Of a stretch of 37,987 nucleotides of DNA, positions 1 to 8,213 are shown in pieces. The stretch comes from an uncultured Lachnospiraceae bacterium (GTDB lineage: Bacteria; Bacillota; Clostridia; Lachnospirales; Lachnospiraceae), in the NCBI GenBank assembly GCA_905234525.1, contig CAJOIL010000001.1:1-37987 (forward strand). The letters are read 5' to 3'. Under the pieces are notes generated by a model that saw only the letters and a list, made by a program, of their open reading frames with translations, was not told the origin of the DNA and did no database searches. The position numbers and the translations under genes are program-made. How positions within the stretch are numbered: the stretch's first letter is position 1; each line of letters opens with the position of its first letter.

Positions 1-6
1 ATAAGT

Positions 7-1770
7 ATGAAACAATTAATAGATATTATAGAGGAGGAGGTTAAGTCAGCCTTTAATAAGGCGGGGTATGATGAGAAGTACGGTAAAGTCTCTATATCTA
101 ACAGACCTGACTTGTGTGAGTTTCAATGTAATGGCGCTATGGCTGCCGCTAAGGAATATAAGAAGGCGCCTATAATGATTGCTGAGGATGTTGCCGGTAA
201 TCTGACTGAAAGCAAGTATTTTTCTTCTGTTGAAGCAGTTAAGCCCGGATTTCTTAATTTCATCGTAGCTGATGATGCGCTAAGCGGCTATGTTAATGAT
301 ATGGTCGGTGATGCTCGCTTTGGGCTGGGAAAGGTTGACAAGCAGCTTACGATTATTATTGACTATGGTGGACCTAATGTAGCTAAACCACTTCATGTAG
401 GTCATCTTCGCTCTGCTGTTATCGGAGAAAGTATTAAGCGTATTTCAAGATACATCGGTCATAATGTTATAGGTGATGTTCATCTTGGAGATTATGGTCT
501 TCAGATGGGTCTTATTATAACTGAACTTAGATTAAGACAGCCTGAGCTATGCTATTTTGATGAGAGCTATGAAGGTGAATATCCCAAGGAAGCACCATTT
601 ACAATATCTGAGCTTGAAGAAATCTATCCATGCGCATCAGCTAAGTCAAAAGAGGATGAAGACTACAAGGAAGAAGCACTTAAAGCTACAAAAGAGCTTC
701 AAGCAGGAAGAAAAGGCTATAAGGCTTTATTAAATCATATTTTAAATGTTTCCGTGACTGATCTTAAGAGAAATTACGAGAGACTTAATGTGTCATTTGA
801 TTTATGGAAGGGTGAATCTGATGCTCAGGAGTACATACCTGATATGGTAGAAGCTATGAAGGAGCAGGGCATAGCCTACGAAAGCGATAATGCCCTTGTT
901 GTTGATGTGGCTAAAGAGGAAGACAAGAAGGAGATTCCGCCTTGTATAATACTTAAGTCAGATGGGGCAAGTCTCTATACAACGACAGATCTTGCAACCT
1001 TGGTATGGAGAGTTCAAGATTATAATCCTGATAAGGTAATATATGTTGTTGATAACAGACAGGAGATGCATTTTATTCAAGTATTCAGATGCGCTAAGAA
1101 GTCAGGTATTGTAGATGATGATGTATCGCTTGAATTTTTGGGCTTCGGAACAATGAACGGACCCGGCGGTAAGCCATTTAAGACGAGAGATGGCGGAGTT
1201 ATGCGACTTGAGTACTTGCTTGATGAGACAAGTGAGAAGATGTATTCGAAGATAGTCGATAATAATGATATGAGTGATAAGGAGGCTAGACAGGTTGCTG
1301 ATATTGTTGCGCTTGCAGCAATTAAGTATGGAGATTTATCGAACCAAGCTTCTAAGGATTATATCTTCGATGTAGATAAATTTACATCTTCAGAAGGTAA
1401 TACAGGTCCGTATATCCTGTATACTATAGTTAGAATTAAATCAATACTTAACAAATACTATGCTGATAATGACAAAAATAATAATAGCATTTTGCCTGCT
1501 GATTCTAAAGCAATGAAGAATCTTATGCTTGAGCTAATCAAATTCCAAAATGCTGTTGTTACAGCATATGAAGAGAGTGCGCCGTCTAAGATATGTGCTT
1601 TTATATATGATTTATGTAATGCATTTAATCATTTCTATCATGAGACTAAGATATTAAGCTGTGAAGATGAAGATAAGAAGCAAAGCTATATCGCACTTCT
1701 GGAACTTACCAAGAATGTATTGGAGCAGTGTATTGATTTATTGGGATTTAGCGCACCTGACAGAATGTAA
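7..1770 (+). CDS. argS: Arginyl-tRNA synthetase
   Basis: Class I aminoacyl-tRNA synthetase that charges tRNA-Arg with arginine in the cytoplasm. The 587-residue length is normal for the family. The N-terminal part carries an additional ArgRS-type domain (residues 1-90). The class I HIGH-type motif is seen as GGPNVAKPLHVGHLRSA near residue 130, and FKTRDGG near residue 395 stands where most class I enzymes have KMSKS, as is usual for ArgRS. The C-terminal helical DALR anticodon-binding domain ends in the typical family ending LLGFSAPDRM. The ATG is only 6 bases into the window, so its ribosome site cannot be judged. The next gene starts 40 bases downstream on the same strand. Confidence 0.97.
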   Translation: MKQLIDIIEEEVKSAFNKAGYDEKYGKVSISNRPDLCEFQCNGAMAAAKEYKKAPIMIAEDVAGNLTESKYFSSVEAVKPGFLNFIVADDALSGYVNDMVGDARFGLGKVDKQLTIIIDYGGPNVAKPLHVGHLRSAVIGESIKRISRYIGHNVIGDVHLGDYGLQMGLIITELRLRQPELCYFDESYEGEYPKEAPFTISELEEIYPCASAKSKEDEDYKEEALKATKELQAGRKGYKALLNHILNVSVTDLKRNYERLNVSFDLWKGESDAQEYIPDMVEAMKEQGIAYESDNALVVDVAKEEDKKEIPPCIILKSDGASLYTTTDLATLVWRVQDYNPDKVIYVVDNRQEMHFIQVFRCAKKSGIVDDDVSLEFLGFGTMNGPGGKPFKTRDGGVMRLEYLLDETSEKMYSKIVDNNDMSDKEARQVADIVALAAIKYGDLSNQASKDYIFDVDKFTSSEGNTGPYILYTIVRIKSILNKYYADNDKNNNSILPADSKAMKNLMLELIKFQNAVVTAYEESAPSKICAFIYDLCNAFNHFYHETKILSCEDEDKKQSYIALLELTKNVLEQCIDLLGFSAPDRM

Positions 1771-1810
1771 TAATAGGATAATGTATGATTAAAGACAAGG
1801 AGGTATTTAT

Positions 1811-2434
1811 ATGGACAAGAAGGCTATGTATAAATTAAGCTATGGATTATTTGTTCTTACGACTAAGGTGGGAGATAAGGACAACGGTTGCATTATTAAT
1901 ACAGCAATTCAAGCGGCATCCGAACCTAATCAGATGAGCATTTGTGTTAACAAAGCAAATTACACATGCGATATGATAAAAAAGTCCGGTATATTTAATG
2001 TATCTGTAATAAGTGAATCGGCTTCATTTGATTTGTTTAAGCATTTTGGTTTTCAGTCAGGTCGTGACACGGATAAGTTTGCTGACTTTAATAAATGTAA
2101 GAGAAGTGATAATGGTTTATTCTATGTAACCGAAGGCACTAATGCATATATCTCGGTTAAGGTTACTAAGACAGAAGATATCGGCTCGCATATGATGTTT
2201 ATAGGTGAGATTGTTGATATGGAGGTATTATCTGAGACTGCTAGTGCTACATACACTTATTATATGAATAACATTAAGCCAAAGCCTGAAGCAGTAGGTA
2301 AGACTGAAGAGGGCAAGACTATTTGGAGATGTAAGATATGCGGATATGAATATGTCGGAGAAGAGCTTCCCGAGGATTATATTTGCCCTATATGCAAGCA
2401 TCCTGCGTCAGATTTTGAGAAAATTACATCTTAG
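1811..2434 (+). CDS. Flavin reductase-rubredoxin fusion (high-molecular-weight rubredoxin type)
   Basis: A 207-residue two-domain redox protein. Residues 1 to about 160 match the FMN-binding flavin reductase-like split-barrel family, and residues about 170-205 form a rubredoxin iron site with Cys174-x2-Cys177 and Cys192-Pro-x-Cys195. Proteins of this build (Hrb in Moorella) pass electrons from NAD(P)H to flavodiiron proteins that reduce oxygen or nitric oxide, which suits an anaerobe. The exact partner is not visible here. The ATG is preceded by an AAGGAGG ribosome site at about 1798-1804. It could be co-transcribed with argS. An AT-only palindrome (2464-2481) follows the stop. Confidence 0.88.
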   Translation: MDKKAMYKLSYGLFVLTTKVGDKDNGCIINTAIQAASEPNQMSICVNKANYTCDMIKKSGIFNVSVISESASFDLFKHFGFQSGRDTDKFADFNKCKRSDNGLFYVTEGTNAYISVKVTKTEDIGSHMMFIGEIVDMEVLSETASATYTYYMNNIKPKPEAVGKTEEGKTIWRCKICGYEYVGEELPEDYICPICKHPASDFEKITS

Positions 2435-2463
2435 ATAAATTTAGTAATCGCTATAATTGCTAT

Positions 2464-2481
2464 ATTAATTTTAAAATTAAT
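2464..2481. repeat. 18-bp AT-only perfect palindrome between convergent genes
   Basis: ATTAATTTT followed directly by its reverse complement AAAATTAAT, in the 84-base gap between the rubredoxin fusion gene and the convergent glycosylase gene. It has no GC pairs and no loop, so it is a poor hairpin terminator. It may be chance in AT-rich spacer DNA or a weak bidirectional end. Confidence 0.4.
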
Positions 2482-2518
2482 TTAATGATTGATGTAATTA
2501 TTATATTAAATCTTTATT

Positions 2519-3334
2519 TTAAAAATTGTTTTTGTGTGTAATAGCATGATAGAACATATACTGTTGAATGATTCCGGCGTCTTTTCCGTAGGTGTAGAAT
2601 GGGGAGACGCCGTTATAATGTGTGTCGATAATTTTGCTTATCCAAGTGTCAATCGGAGCAAGTCCAACCCTGTTATATGCGAAGAGCGCAACACAATTAC
2701 CGACTTTTACACCCACTCCTTTGATTGTTGTAAGATGATTTAATAATTCTTCATCGCTCATGGCATACCCTTTATTAAGAAATTCAGGGTCTTTTATTAT
2801 TGTATTAACGGCATCAGTGACATAGCTGCACCGATAGCCCAATTTGCATTCCGAGAGCTTGTCTATATCAGTGACAATTGTCTTAGCTTGGGGGAAGAGA
2901 TAAAGCTCATCTTCGTATTCCGTGCTGATAGGTTTACCGTATCGCTTGCATATTTCCTCGATGGAGGTGCGAATGGCGGGAATTGTCTTACGCTGAGATA
3001 TGATAAATGAGATAAGCATTTCAAATGGCTCTTGTCTTAATATTCGTATGCCTTTACTTGTATTAAAGCACTCCTTGGCATAATCATCCTTAATAGATAT
3101 ATCCTTGTAGCTTCTGCTTAAGTCAAAATAGTTATGCCAATAGCTCGCCCATTCATCCTGAGAGCAAGAGACTTCAAAAGCCACCCCATCGGATATTTCA
3201 ACAAGGGAAATATACAGAACGTGGTCAAGGCTTACGAATCTGAATAGATTATCATCAATTCTTTTTGCACGAAAGGTTTGACCGCTGTTTATAATCTTGT
3301 CTAAATCAAAATAATCATTAATTTTTACTATCAT
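2519..3334 (-). CDS. OGG1-type 8-oxoguanine DNA glycosylase/AP lyase
   Basis: A 271-residue helix-hairpin-helix base-excision repair enzyme expected to remove 8-oxoguanine and nick the abasic site. Visible features are an N-terminal SGQTFR motif as in OGG1 enzymes, the hairpin-helix region LTTIKGVGVKVGNC, catalytic Lys210 and the conserved Asp229 in PIDTW; the 19-residue Lys-Asp spacing equals that of human OGG1 (K249/D268). An upstream in-frame start at 3388 would overlap the MFS gene by 71 bases; the ATG at 3334 overlaps it by 17 bases, has GAGAG upstream and begins exactly at the family N-terminus, so it is preferred. Translational coupling to the MFS gene is likely. The usual QNNN region is replaced by QRKT. 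Confidence 0.87.
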   Translation of the reverse strand: MIVKINDYFDLDKIINSGQTFRAKRIDDNLFRFVSLDHVLYISLVEISDGVAFEVSCSQDEWASYWHNYFDLSRSYKDISIKDDYAKECFNTSKGIRILRQEPFEMLISFIISQRKTIPAIRTSIEEICKRYGKPISTEYEDELYLFPQAKTIVTDIDKLSECKLGYRCSYVTDAVNTIIKDPEFLNKGYAMSDEELLNHLTTIKGVGVKVGNCVALFAYNRVGLAPIDTWISKIIDTHYNGVSPFYTYGKDAGIIQQYMFYHAITHKNNF

Positions 3335-4733
3335 TGTTATTACTCTCAGGGCTTTTATAGAAGCAGGTAAATATTCCCGCAAGCACACAAAATACCATAA
3401 TACATATAAGCATCTGTTGATATCCCCATACGCCGTTATCCTCTGAAATGAAGCCTACAAATATAGCAGGAGCAATGGTGGTACCGATTTGTCTAATTAA
3501 TGCAACTGTAGCAATTGCCGATGTTGAATATGTTGACTTAGTATTTTCAAGAATCATATAATTTGTTGGTGTACCCATTGCAAATCCAAGTCCCAATCCT
3601 ACAAGTGCCAATCCGATTACAAGGGCAAGAGCATTAGGATTTGTTGATACATAGAAGGTTAGGAAAGCATATGCGCCAATCATAAGTGCCAGTCCGAATA
3701 ACAGAACGATTTTCGGACCGAGCTTATCAACCATTTTGCCGCCGAGTGGCGGTCCGACCATAGATGTGATACCGATGGCAAGCATATAGAAGCCACCGCT
3801 TCCCGTCGGAGCATTCATAATATATTCGGCATATTCCGGAACAAGCATCATTGCTACAATAATACAACCAATAAAAAATGATACTATCATAGTAATTACG
3901 ATAGGTCGACTATGCAAAAATTCCATGTGAAAGACAGGATCCTTGGCTCGTTTTTCGACCAATATAAAAATAATGGTAAAAACAATACATAAGATAAGCG
4001 GAATCCACACAGTCGGTTTGATTATTGATTGACCGATGTTGAAGAAATCTATACCCTTAACAGCAAGTAATAAGAATATAATCTGCAATATGAATAGCAG
4101 TGAACCCCAGATATCCATTTTCCCTGACTCAGCTGTGTTATTACTCTTTAAGAACAGCTTAGTTAATAAGAATAATACCAGACATATGGGAGCGGCAATA
4201 TAAAACAGCAGATACCATCTATCAGCGCCGACAACTGATATAAGTGCGCTTCCGACGCCTGAACCGAGCACATTGGAAATACCCGATACGGCAGCGGCAA
4301 TTCCTAAAGCAAAGCCTCTTTTCTCGGGAGGGAAGGATGTGCCGATTTCGGCATTGGCTACAGGTATCATACCGCCTGCACCGATTGCTTGAATTATACG
4401 ACCGATAAGCAGCATGGGAAAGCCTCCCATGCGCACCGACAAGCCACAAAGTAATGCGCCTGCCATAAATATCAATATACATATGGAAAAAATCTTATTA
4501 CGGCCATGCTTGTCAGCAAGCTTACCGATAATGGGAATAAGAGCGGCGTAGAATAGGGTATAGATGTTAATCATCCATATTCCTGTACTGTCATCAATTG
4601 CAAAGCTTTCTTGAATTACGGTTCTGACCGGTGCAACCATTCCGACAAACAAACCGCCTATTAATAAGCCTAAGCAATAAATAACAAGTATAGCTAGATA
4701 TCCCGATTTTTTTTCTTTTGTGTCTTTAGCCAT
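3318..4733 (-). CDS. MFS drug/solute exporter (DHA2/EmrB-QacA-like)
   Basis: A 471-residue major facilitator with about 12-14 hydrophobic segments along its length. The loop 2-3 signature appears as GKLADKHGRNKIF near residue 70, and the antiporter-type glycine-rich motif GGMIPVANAEIG lies near residue 118. Length and motifs fit the 14-segment DHA2 proton antiporters that export drugs or metabolites; the substrate cannot be read from sequence. The start has GAGGT 6 bases upstream on the minus strand and a TATAAT box further up. It shares 17 bases with the downstream glycosylase gene, so the two probably form one operon. Confidence 0.88.
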   Translation of the reverse strand: MAKDTKEKKSGYLAILVIYCLGLLIGGLFVGMVAPVRTVIQESFAIDDSTGIWMINIYTLFYAALIPIIGKLADKHGRNKIFSICILIFMAGALLCGLSVRMGGFPMLLIGRIIQAIGAGGMIPVANAEIGTSFPPEKRGFALGIAAAVSGISNVLGSGVGSALISVVGADRWYLLFYIAAPICLVLFLLTKLFLKSNNTAESGKMDIWGSLLFILQIIFLLLAVKGIDFFNIGQSIIKPTVWIPLILCIVFTIIFILVEKRAKDPVFHMEFLHSRPIVITMIVSFFIGCIIVAMMLVPEYAEYIMNAPTGSGGFYMLAIGITSMVGPPLGGKMVDKLGPKIVLLFGLALMIGAYAFLTFYVSTNPNALALVIGLALVGLGLGFAMGTPTNYMILENTKSTYSTSAIATVALIRQIGTTIAPAIFVGFISEDNGVWGYQQMLICIMVFCVLAGIFTCFYKSPESNNNDSKN

Positions 4734-4764
4734 TATTTGTACCTCTTAATGCAAATGTCGATAT

Positions 4765-4788
4765 ATTATATCATATTGGCTTGTTGTT
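4765..4788 (-). promoter_or_regulatory. Putative promoter of the MFS-glycosylase operon
   Basis: On the minus strand a perfect TATAAT (plus-strand ATTATA at 4765-4770) lies about 30 bases upstream of the MFS start, with a weak -35 candidate (TTTAAA) 16 bases further up. The 144-base gap to secG is divergent, so a promoter is needed here; the -35 assignment is uncertain. Confidence 0.45.
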
Positions 4789-4808
4789 TAAAAATAATAT
4801 GAATAAAT

Positions 4809-4837
4809 TTGACATCTCATTATAATTATGATAATAT
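4809..4837 (+). promoter_or_regulatory. sigma-70/A-type promoter of secG
   Basis: A perfect TTGACA at 4809-4814, a 17-base spacer, and TAATAT at 4832-4837 (4 of 6 to consensus). It lies about 40 bases upstream of the secG start, in the divergent gap with the MFS gene, and could drive the secG-rnr-smpB block. Confidence 0.6.
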
Positions 4838-4877
4838 AACTCAGTCGTTTATGTGCGGCTTTATTAGGAGGAAGATT

Positions 4878-5123
4878 ATGTCAGCAATTAGAATGGTATG
4901 CATGATAGCATTTATAGTCGTTAGTGTTGCAATAACAGTACTTGTACTTATGCAGGAAGGTAAGTCACAAGGACTTGGTTCTTTATCGGGTCAGGCTTCT
5001 ACAGACACATATTTCAATAAGCATAAGGCTCGTACCAAGGAAGGTACATTAGTAAGGATAACAACAGCACTTGTTGTATTATTCTTTGTACTTGCAATTG
5101 TACTTAATATTGGAAGCTTCTAA
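4878..5123 (+). CDS. secG: Preprotein translocase subunit SecG
   Basis: An 81-residue membrane protein with two hydrophobic helices (about residues 5-25 and 55-78) separated by a Gly/Ser/Thr-rich loop with the SecG-type text QGLGSLSGQ. It supports SecYEG-dependent protein export. The ORF could be extended to an ATG at 4809, but that overlaps the promoter; the ATG at 4878 has a strong TAGGAGGAAG site 4-13 bases upstream and gives the family's usual size. It is followed by a hairpin terminator and then rnr and smpB, a gene order common in Firmicutes. Confidence 0.93.
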   Translation: MSAIRMVCMIAFIVVSVAITVLVLMQEGKSQGLGSLSGQASTDTYFNKHKARTKEGTLVRITTALVVLFFVLAIVLNIGSF

Positions 5124-5148
5124 TATTGATTTACGATTTAGTTTTTGT

Positions 5149-5175
5149 AACCTGCGACTTGTCGCAGGTTTTTTT
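5149..5175 (+). terminator. Rho-independent terminator/attenuator between secG and rnr
   Basis: A 9-bp stem AACCTGCGA / TCGCAGGTT with a 4-base CTTG loop, followed by a run of seven T. It lies 25 bases after the secG stop and only 10 bases before the rnr start, so it must at least partly terminate secG transcripts or attenuate the genes downstream. Confidence 0.85.
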
Positions 5176-5185
5176 ATAACACATT

Positions 5186-7093
5186 ATGGAATTTCAAGAT
5201 AGATGCGATACAATATACAATTTAATATGTGACGAAAATTATGTCCCAATGAAAGCAAAAGAGATTGCAATGCTTCTTAATATTCAAAGAGTGGATAGGA
5301 ATGAGCTTAACAAGGTGCTTACCGCACTTGTTAATCAAGGAATGATAATTCGCTCTACAGGTGGACGCTATATTAAATCAGGATATAAGATAGTTGGCGA
5401 TTACGAGAGAAGCGGTAATTTCGGCTTTGTTGTAAGTGATGATAAGAAGCTTAAATCAGATATATTCATTCCGCAGGGCAAGGATTTAGGAGCCGTTACC
5501 GGTCATAAGGTTGTTGCTGAGATAACGGGCTTCTCCACAAGAGGTAACAGTCCTGAGGGAATTATAACTGAGATTATCGGTCATAAGAACGATCCCGGAG
5601 TTGATGTACTTGCGCTTATTAAAGCATTTGGGGTGCCGACGGATTTTCCGGGTAAAGTGATTAACCAAGCCGCTAAAGTTGCTAAGCCGGTATCGGATGC
5701 TGATATGGCGGGAAGAGTTGATTTTCGTGATGTAATGATGGTTACGATTGACGGAGAGGACGCCAAAGATCTTGATGATGCCGTGTCTGTTTCATATGAT
5801 GGAACCAACTATAAGCTTGGAGTTTATATAGCTGATGTTGCCAATTATGTGCAGGAGAATTCCGCACTTGATAAAGAAGCGTATAAGCGTGGCACGAGCG
5901 TCTATCTTGTTGACAGAGTGATTCCGATGCTGCCGCACACATTATCTAACGGAATATGCTCCTTGAATGCAAAAGAGGACAGGCTTGCAATGTGTTGCAT
6001 AATGACTGTTGCACCGACGGGAGATATTATTGATTATGATATTTGTGAGGGTGTTGTAAATGTTAATTTTAGAATGAATTATTCGGATGTAAGCGCAATA
6101 CTCGAAGGTGATGAAGAGCTGGCTAAGCAATACGAAGAAGTCACTCCGATGTTTTATCATATGCAGACCTTATCAGAGATTCTTCGTAATAAGCGAAGAA
6201 GACGAGGCGGGATTGATTTCAATATTAGTGAGACAAAGTTTGTACTTGATGATGAAGGCAATATTGTAGATATTAAGCCTTACTTTAGAGATGTGGCATC
6301 ACTTATTATTGAGGACTTTATGCTGGCGGCAAATGAAACTGTTGCAGAGGATTTCTTCTGGAAGGAGAGTGCATTTCTCTATCGAGTACACGGTGTCCCG
6401 GATGCCGATAAGGTGCGAGATCTTAAGACGTTAGTCGGAAGATTCGGTTATGTCTTAAAGGGTGACAGTGCAGCTATGCACCCCAAGGAATTTGCCAAAA
6501 TGCTCGATAATATTAAGGGTAAGGAAGAAGAGACACTAATTAGTAAGATTACGCTTCGAACCATGCAACAGGCAAAATATAATTCTGAGAATTTAGGGCA
6601 CTTTGGTCTTGCGGCTAAGTATTATTGTCATTTTACGTCGCCTATTCGAAGATATCCGGATTTGCTCATTCATAGGATTATCAAGGACCATTTGCGCGGA
6701 AGATATGACGAGGCAAGGCACGAGCATTTCGCATCCCTTATGGAAGTGATTGCAACAAGTACATCTAAGACGGAGCGACGTGCTGAGGAATTGGAGCGTG
6801 AGGTTGATAAGCATAAGAAGGTTCAATATATGCATCGGTTCTTAGGTGATGAATTCGAGGGTATAATAAGCTCAGTGACAAGCTTTGGTATGTTTGTTGA
6901 ATTAAGTAACGGTGTTGATGGACTTGTGCATATCAGCACACTGGGCGATGATTATTATACGTATGACGAGAATAATTATGAACTTGTAGGAGATATAACC
7001 GGTAAGAGATATGTCTTGGGACAAAGGGTTAATGTCAGGCTTGCATCTGTCAATGAGGATTTGGGTTATATTGATTTTGAGTTATTATACTAA
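5186..7093 (+). CDS. rnr: Ribonuclease R (3'-5' exoribonuclease)
   Basis: RNase II/R-family exoribonuclease that degrades structured RNA and works with tmRNA in clearing stalled messages. Visible are an N-terminal winged-helix region (1-70), cold-shock-like domains (about 70-180), the RNB catalytic domain (about 185-515) with the acidic cluster GEDAKDLDDAVSV near residue 190, and a C-terminal S1 domain (about 550-635). At 635 residues it is shorter than most RNase R proteins (700-800): it stops right after S1 and lacks a lysine-rich tail. An in-frame stop 9 bases upstream fixes ATG 5186 as the earliest ATG. No clear Shine-Dalgarno is present, because the preceding sequence is the terminator hairpin and its T-run. 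Confidence 0.93.
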   Translation: MEFQDRCDTIYNLICDENYVPMKAKEIAMLLNIQRVDRNELNKVLTALVNQGMIIRSTGGRYIKSGYKIVGDYERSGNFGFVVSDDKKLKSDIFIPQGKDLGAVTGHKVVAEITGFSTRGNSPEGIITEIIGHKNDPGVDVLALIKAFGVPTDFPGKVINQAAKVAKPVSDADMAGRVDFRDVMMVTIDGEDAKDLDDAVSVSYDGTNYKLGVYIADVANYVQENSALDKEAYKRGTSVYLVDRVIPMLPHTLSNGICSLNAKEDRLAMCCIMTVAPTGDIIDYDICEGVVNVNFRMNYSDVSAILEGDEELAKQYEEVTPMFYHMQTLSEILRNKRRRRGGIDFNISETKFVLDDEGNIVDIKPYFRDVASLIIEDFMLAANETVAEDFFWKESAFLYRVHGVPDADKVRDLKTLVGRFGYVLKGDSAAMHPKEFAKMLDNIKGKEEETLISKITLRTMQQAKYNSENLGHFGLAAKYYCHFTSPIRRYPDLLIHRIIKDHLRGRYDEARHEHFASLMEVIATSTSKTERRAEELEREVDKHKKVQYMHRFLGDEFEGIISSVTSFGMFVELSNGVDGLVHISTLGDDYYTYDENNYELVGDITGKRYVLGQRVNVRLASVNEDLGYIDFELLY

Positions 7094-7104
7094 GTGAAGC
7101 AGAG

Positions 7105-7156
7105 CAAAAGACCTCTTTCGGAACGTTACGAAGTAGGTGGAGAAAGAGGTACTTTT
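7105..7156 (+). terminator. Long imperfect hairpin between rnr and smpB
   Basis: ACCTCTTTC (7111-7119) pairs with GAAAGAGGT (7142-7150), and flanking CAAAAG/CTTTTG extends the stem past a one-base bulge to about 15 bp. The loop is long (22 bases) and the downstream T-run is short and interrupted. It may be a weak terminator or an RNA-processing structure between the two genes. Confidence 0.45.
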
Positions 7157-7183
7157 GTTTGCGTAACGTAGAAGGAGACTAGG

Positions 7184-7648
7184 ATGGCAAATAAACCAAA
7201 GAAGTTAATAGCCAATAATAAAAAGGCCTACCATGAATATTTCTTAGAAGAGAAGCTTGAGGCAGGTATAGAGCTTGTCGGTACGGAGGTTAAATCACTA
7301 AGAGCCGGCAAATGCTCCATAAAGGAGGCTTTTATAAGAATTGATAACGGCGAAATTTTTATCTATCAAATGCACATTTCTCCGTATGAACATGGTAATA
7401 TATTTAATAAGGATCCTAAACGTCCGCGCAGGCTACTGCTTCATAAATACGAAATACGCAAATTAGAGGGCAAGATTAAGGAACGTGGTTATACGATTGT
7501 TCCGGTAGAGGTGTATTTTACAAATGGCAGAGTAAAGCTTGAAATTGCTCTTGCCAAGGGTAAGAAGCTGTACGACAAGCGTGCTGATATTAAAGCAAAG
7601 GATATGAAGCGTGAGGCTGAGAGGGATTTCAAGGTTAGGAACCTCTGA
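7184..7648 (+). CDS. smpB: SsrA-binding protein SmpB
   Basis: A 154-residue partner of tmRNA in trans-translation; it binds the tRNA-like domain of tmRNA and delivers it to stalled ribosomes. Family text is clear: NKKAYHEYFLEEKLEAGIEL at the N-terminus, TEVKSLRAGK, and the basic C-terminal tail with KGKKLYDKRADIK and AERD. The ATG has AAGGAG 9 bases upstream. It directly precedes the tmRNA gene (131-base gap filled with hairpins), as in many Firmicutes. Confidence 0.97.
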   Translation: MANKPKKLIANNKKAYHEYFLEEKLEAGIELVGTEVKSLRAGKCSIKEAFIRIDNGEIFIYQMHISPYEHGNIFNKDPKRPRRLLLHKYEIRKLEGKIKERGYTIVPVEVYFTNGRVKLEIALAKGKKLYDKRADIKAKDMKREAERDFKVRNL

Positions 7649-7705
7649 ATAGTTACCTTAAATATTTGGTGTTGTTTGCCGAATTATATAACAAGGAGCC
7701 TCGCA

Positions 7706-7773
7706 CACTATAGTTCGTGCTACGCACGAATAGTGCTCGGCGTGTAGTCATTCGGCTTCGCCGAATAACTACA
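7706..7773. repeat. Two strong hairpins upstream of ssrA
   Basis: Hairpin A (7706-7735): CACTA-[TAG]-TTCGTGC, loop TAC, GCACGAA-TAGTG. Hairpin B (7743-7773): TGTAGT-C-ATTCGGC, loop TTC, GCCGAAT-A-ACTACA, 13 bp with one mismatch. They are GC-rich compared with their surroundings and look like REP/MITE-type palindromes. Neither has a T-run, so they are not simple terminators. They end 6 bases before the mature tmRNA 5' end and might influence its processing. Confidence 0.7.
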
Positions 7774-7779
7774 TAACAA

Positions 7780-8124
7780 GGGCCAGTAATGGTTTCGACA
7801 GGGATCGTGAAGCGAAAGAAGCGAGCCGGAGGCAATACGTTACATTGCAAAATTAAAATTAATTGCTAACGATAGAGAAGTATCTTTAGCAGCTGCCTAA
7901 ATTGCAGCTAGTTCGACCTTATGCCCCTACACATAAGACTCGGGCTTCAAATCATGTAGGACACTATATGTACTAAGCTTTGCGTACATATAAGTATTAT
8001 GAAGCTACTGAAGTGATAAGGTTGTTTGTTATCGTGTCATGGAGGGAATGTTAAATAACAAACTACGCTCGTAGAAGAGTCGGGGATCGTTTTTTGGACA
8101 CGGGTTCGACTCCCGTCTGGTCCA
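7780..8124 (+). ncRNA. ssrA: tmRNA (10Sa RNA)
   Basis: One-piece tmRNA of about 345 bases that rescues stalled ribosomes with SmpB. The 5' acceptor strand GGGCCAG (7780-7786) pairs with CTGGTCC (8117-8123), followed by discriminator A at 8124. GGTTTCGACAGGG follows the 5' strand as in other tmRNAs, and the 3' T-arm ACGGGTTCGACTCCCGT is perfect. CCA is not encoded and must be added. The tag frame reads GCT AAC GAT AGA GAA GTA TCT / TTA GCA GCT GCC TAA (7865-7900), giving ANDREVSLAAA after the alanine carried by the RNA itself; the Leu-Ala-Ala-type end is the expected protease signal. Exact 5' and 3' ends are inferred from the acceptor pairing. Confidence 0.95.
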
Positions 8125-8128
8125 GTAC

Positions 8129-8204
8129 GTCGTAAGGTGTCGCCGCAAAGCGGTGACGAAACCCTTACGACACGGCGACATTTTTGCGAAGCGAAAATGT
8201 TGGG
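8129..8204. repeat. Two GC-rich hairpins downstream of ssrA
   Basis: Hairpin C (8129-8171): GTCGTAAGG pairs with CCTTACGAC and the inner part closes through TGTCGCCGC / GCGGTGAC around an AAA loop, with a small bulge. Hairpin D (about 8178-8200): ACATTTT-TGC, loop GAA, GC-G-AAAATGT. C starts 5 bases after the tmRNA end, and a five-T run lies 10 bases after it, so it may help end the tmRNA transcript. With the two hairpins upstream, the tmRNA gene is bracketed by four palindromes. Confidence 0.65.
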
Positions 8205-8213
8205 TCTACCGTT

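Noticed and set aside
4809-4877. N-terminal extension of secG from an upstream ATG
   Set aside because: It overlaps the TTGACA promoter, has no ribosome site and makes SecG too long; the ATG at 4878 has a strong AGGAGG.
5486-6835. Several minus-strand open frames inside rnr
   Set aside because: Short shadow frames without ribosome sites, fully inside a clear RNase R gene.
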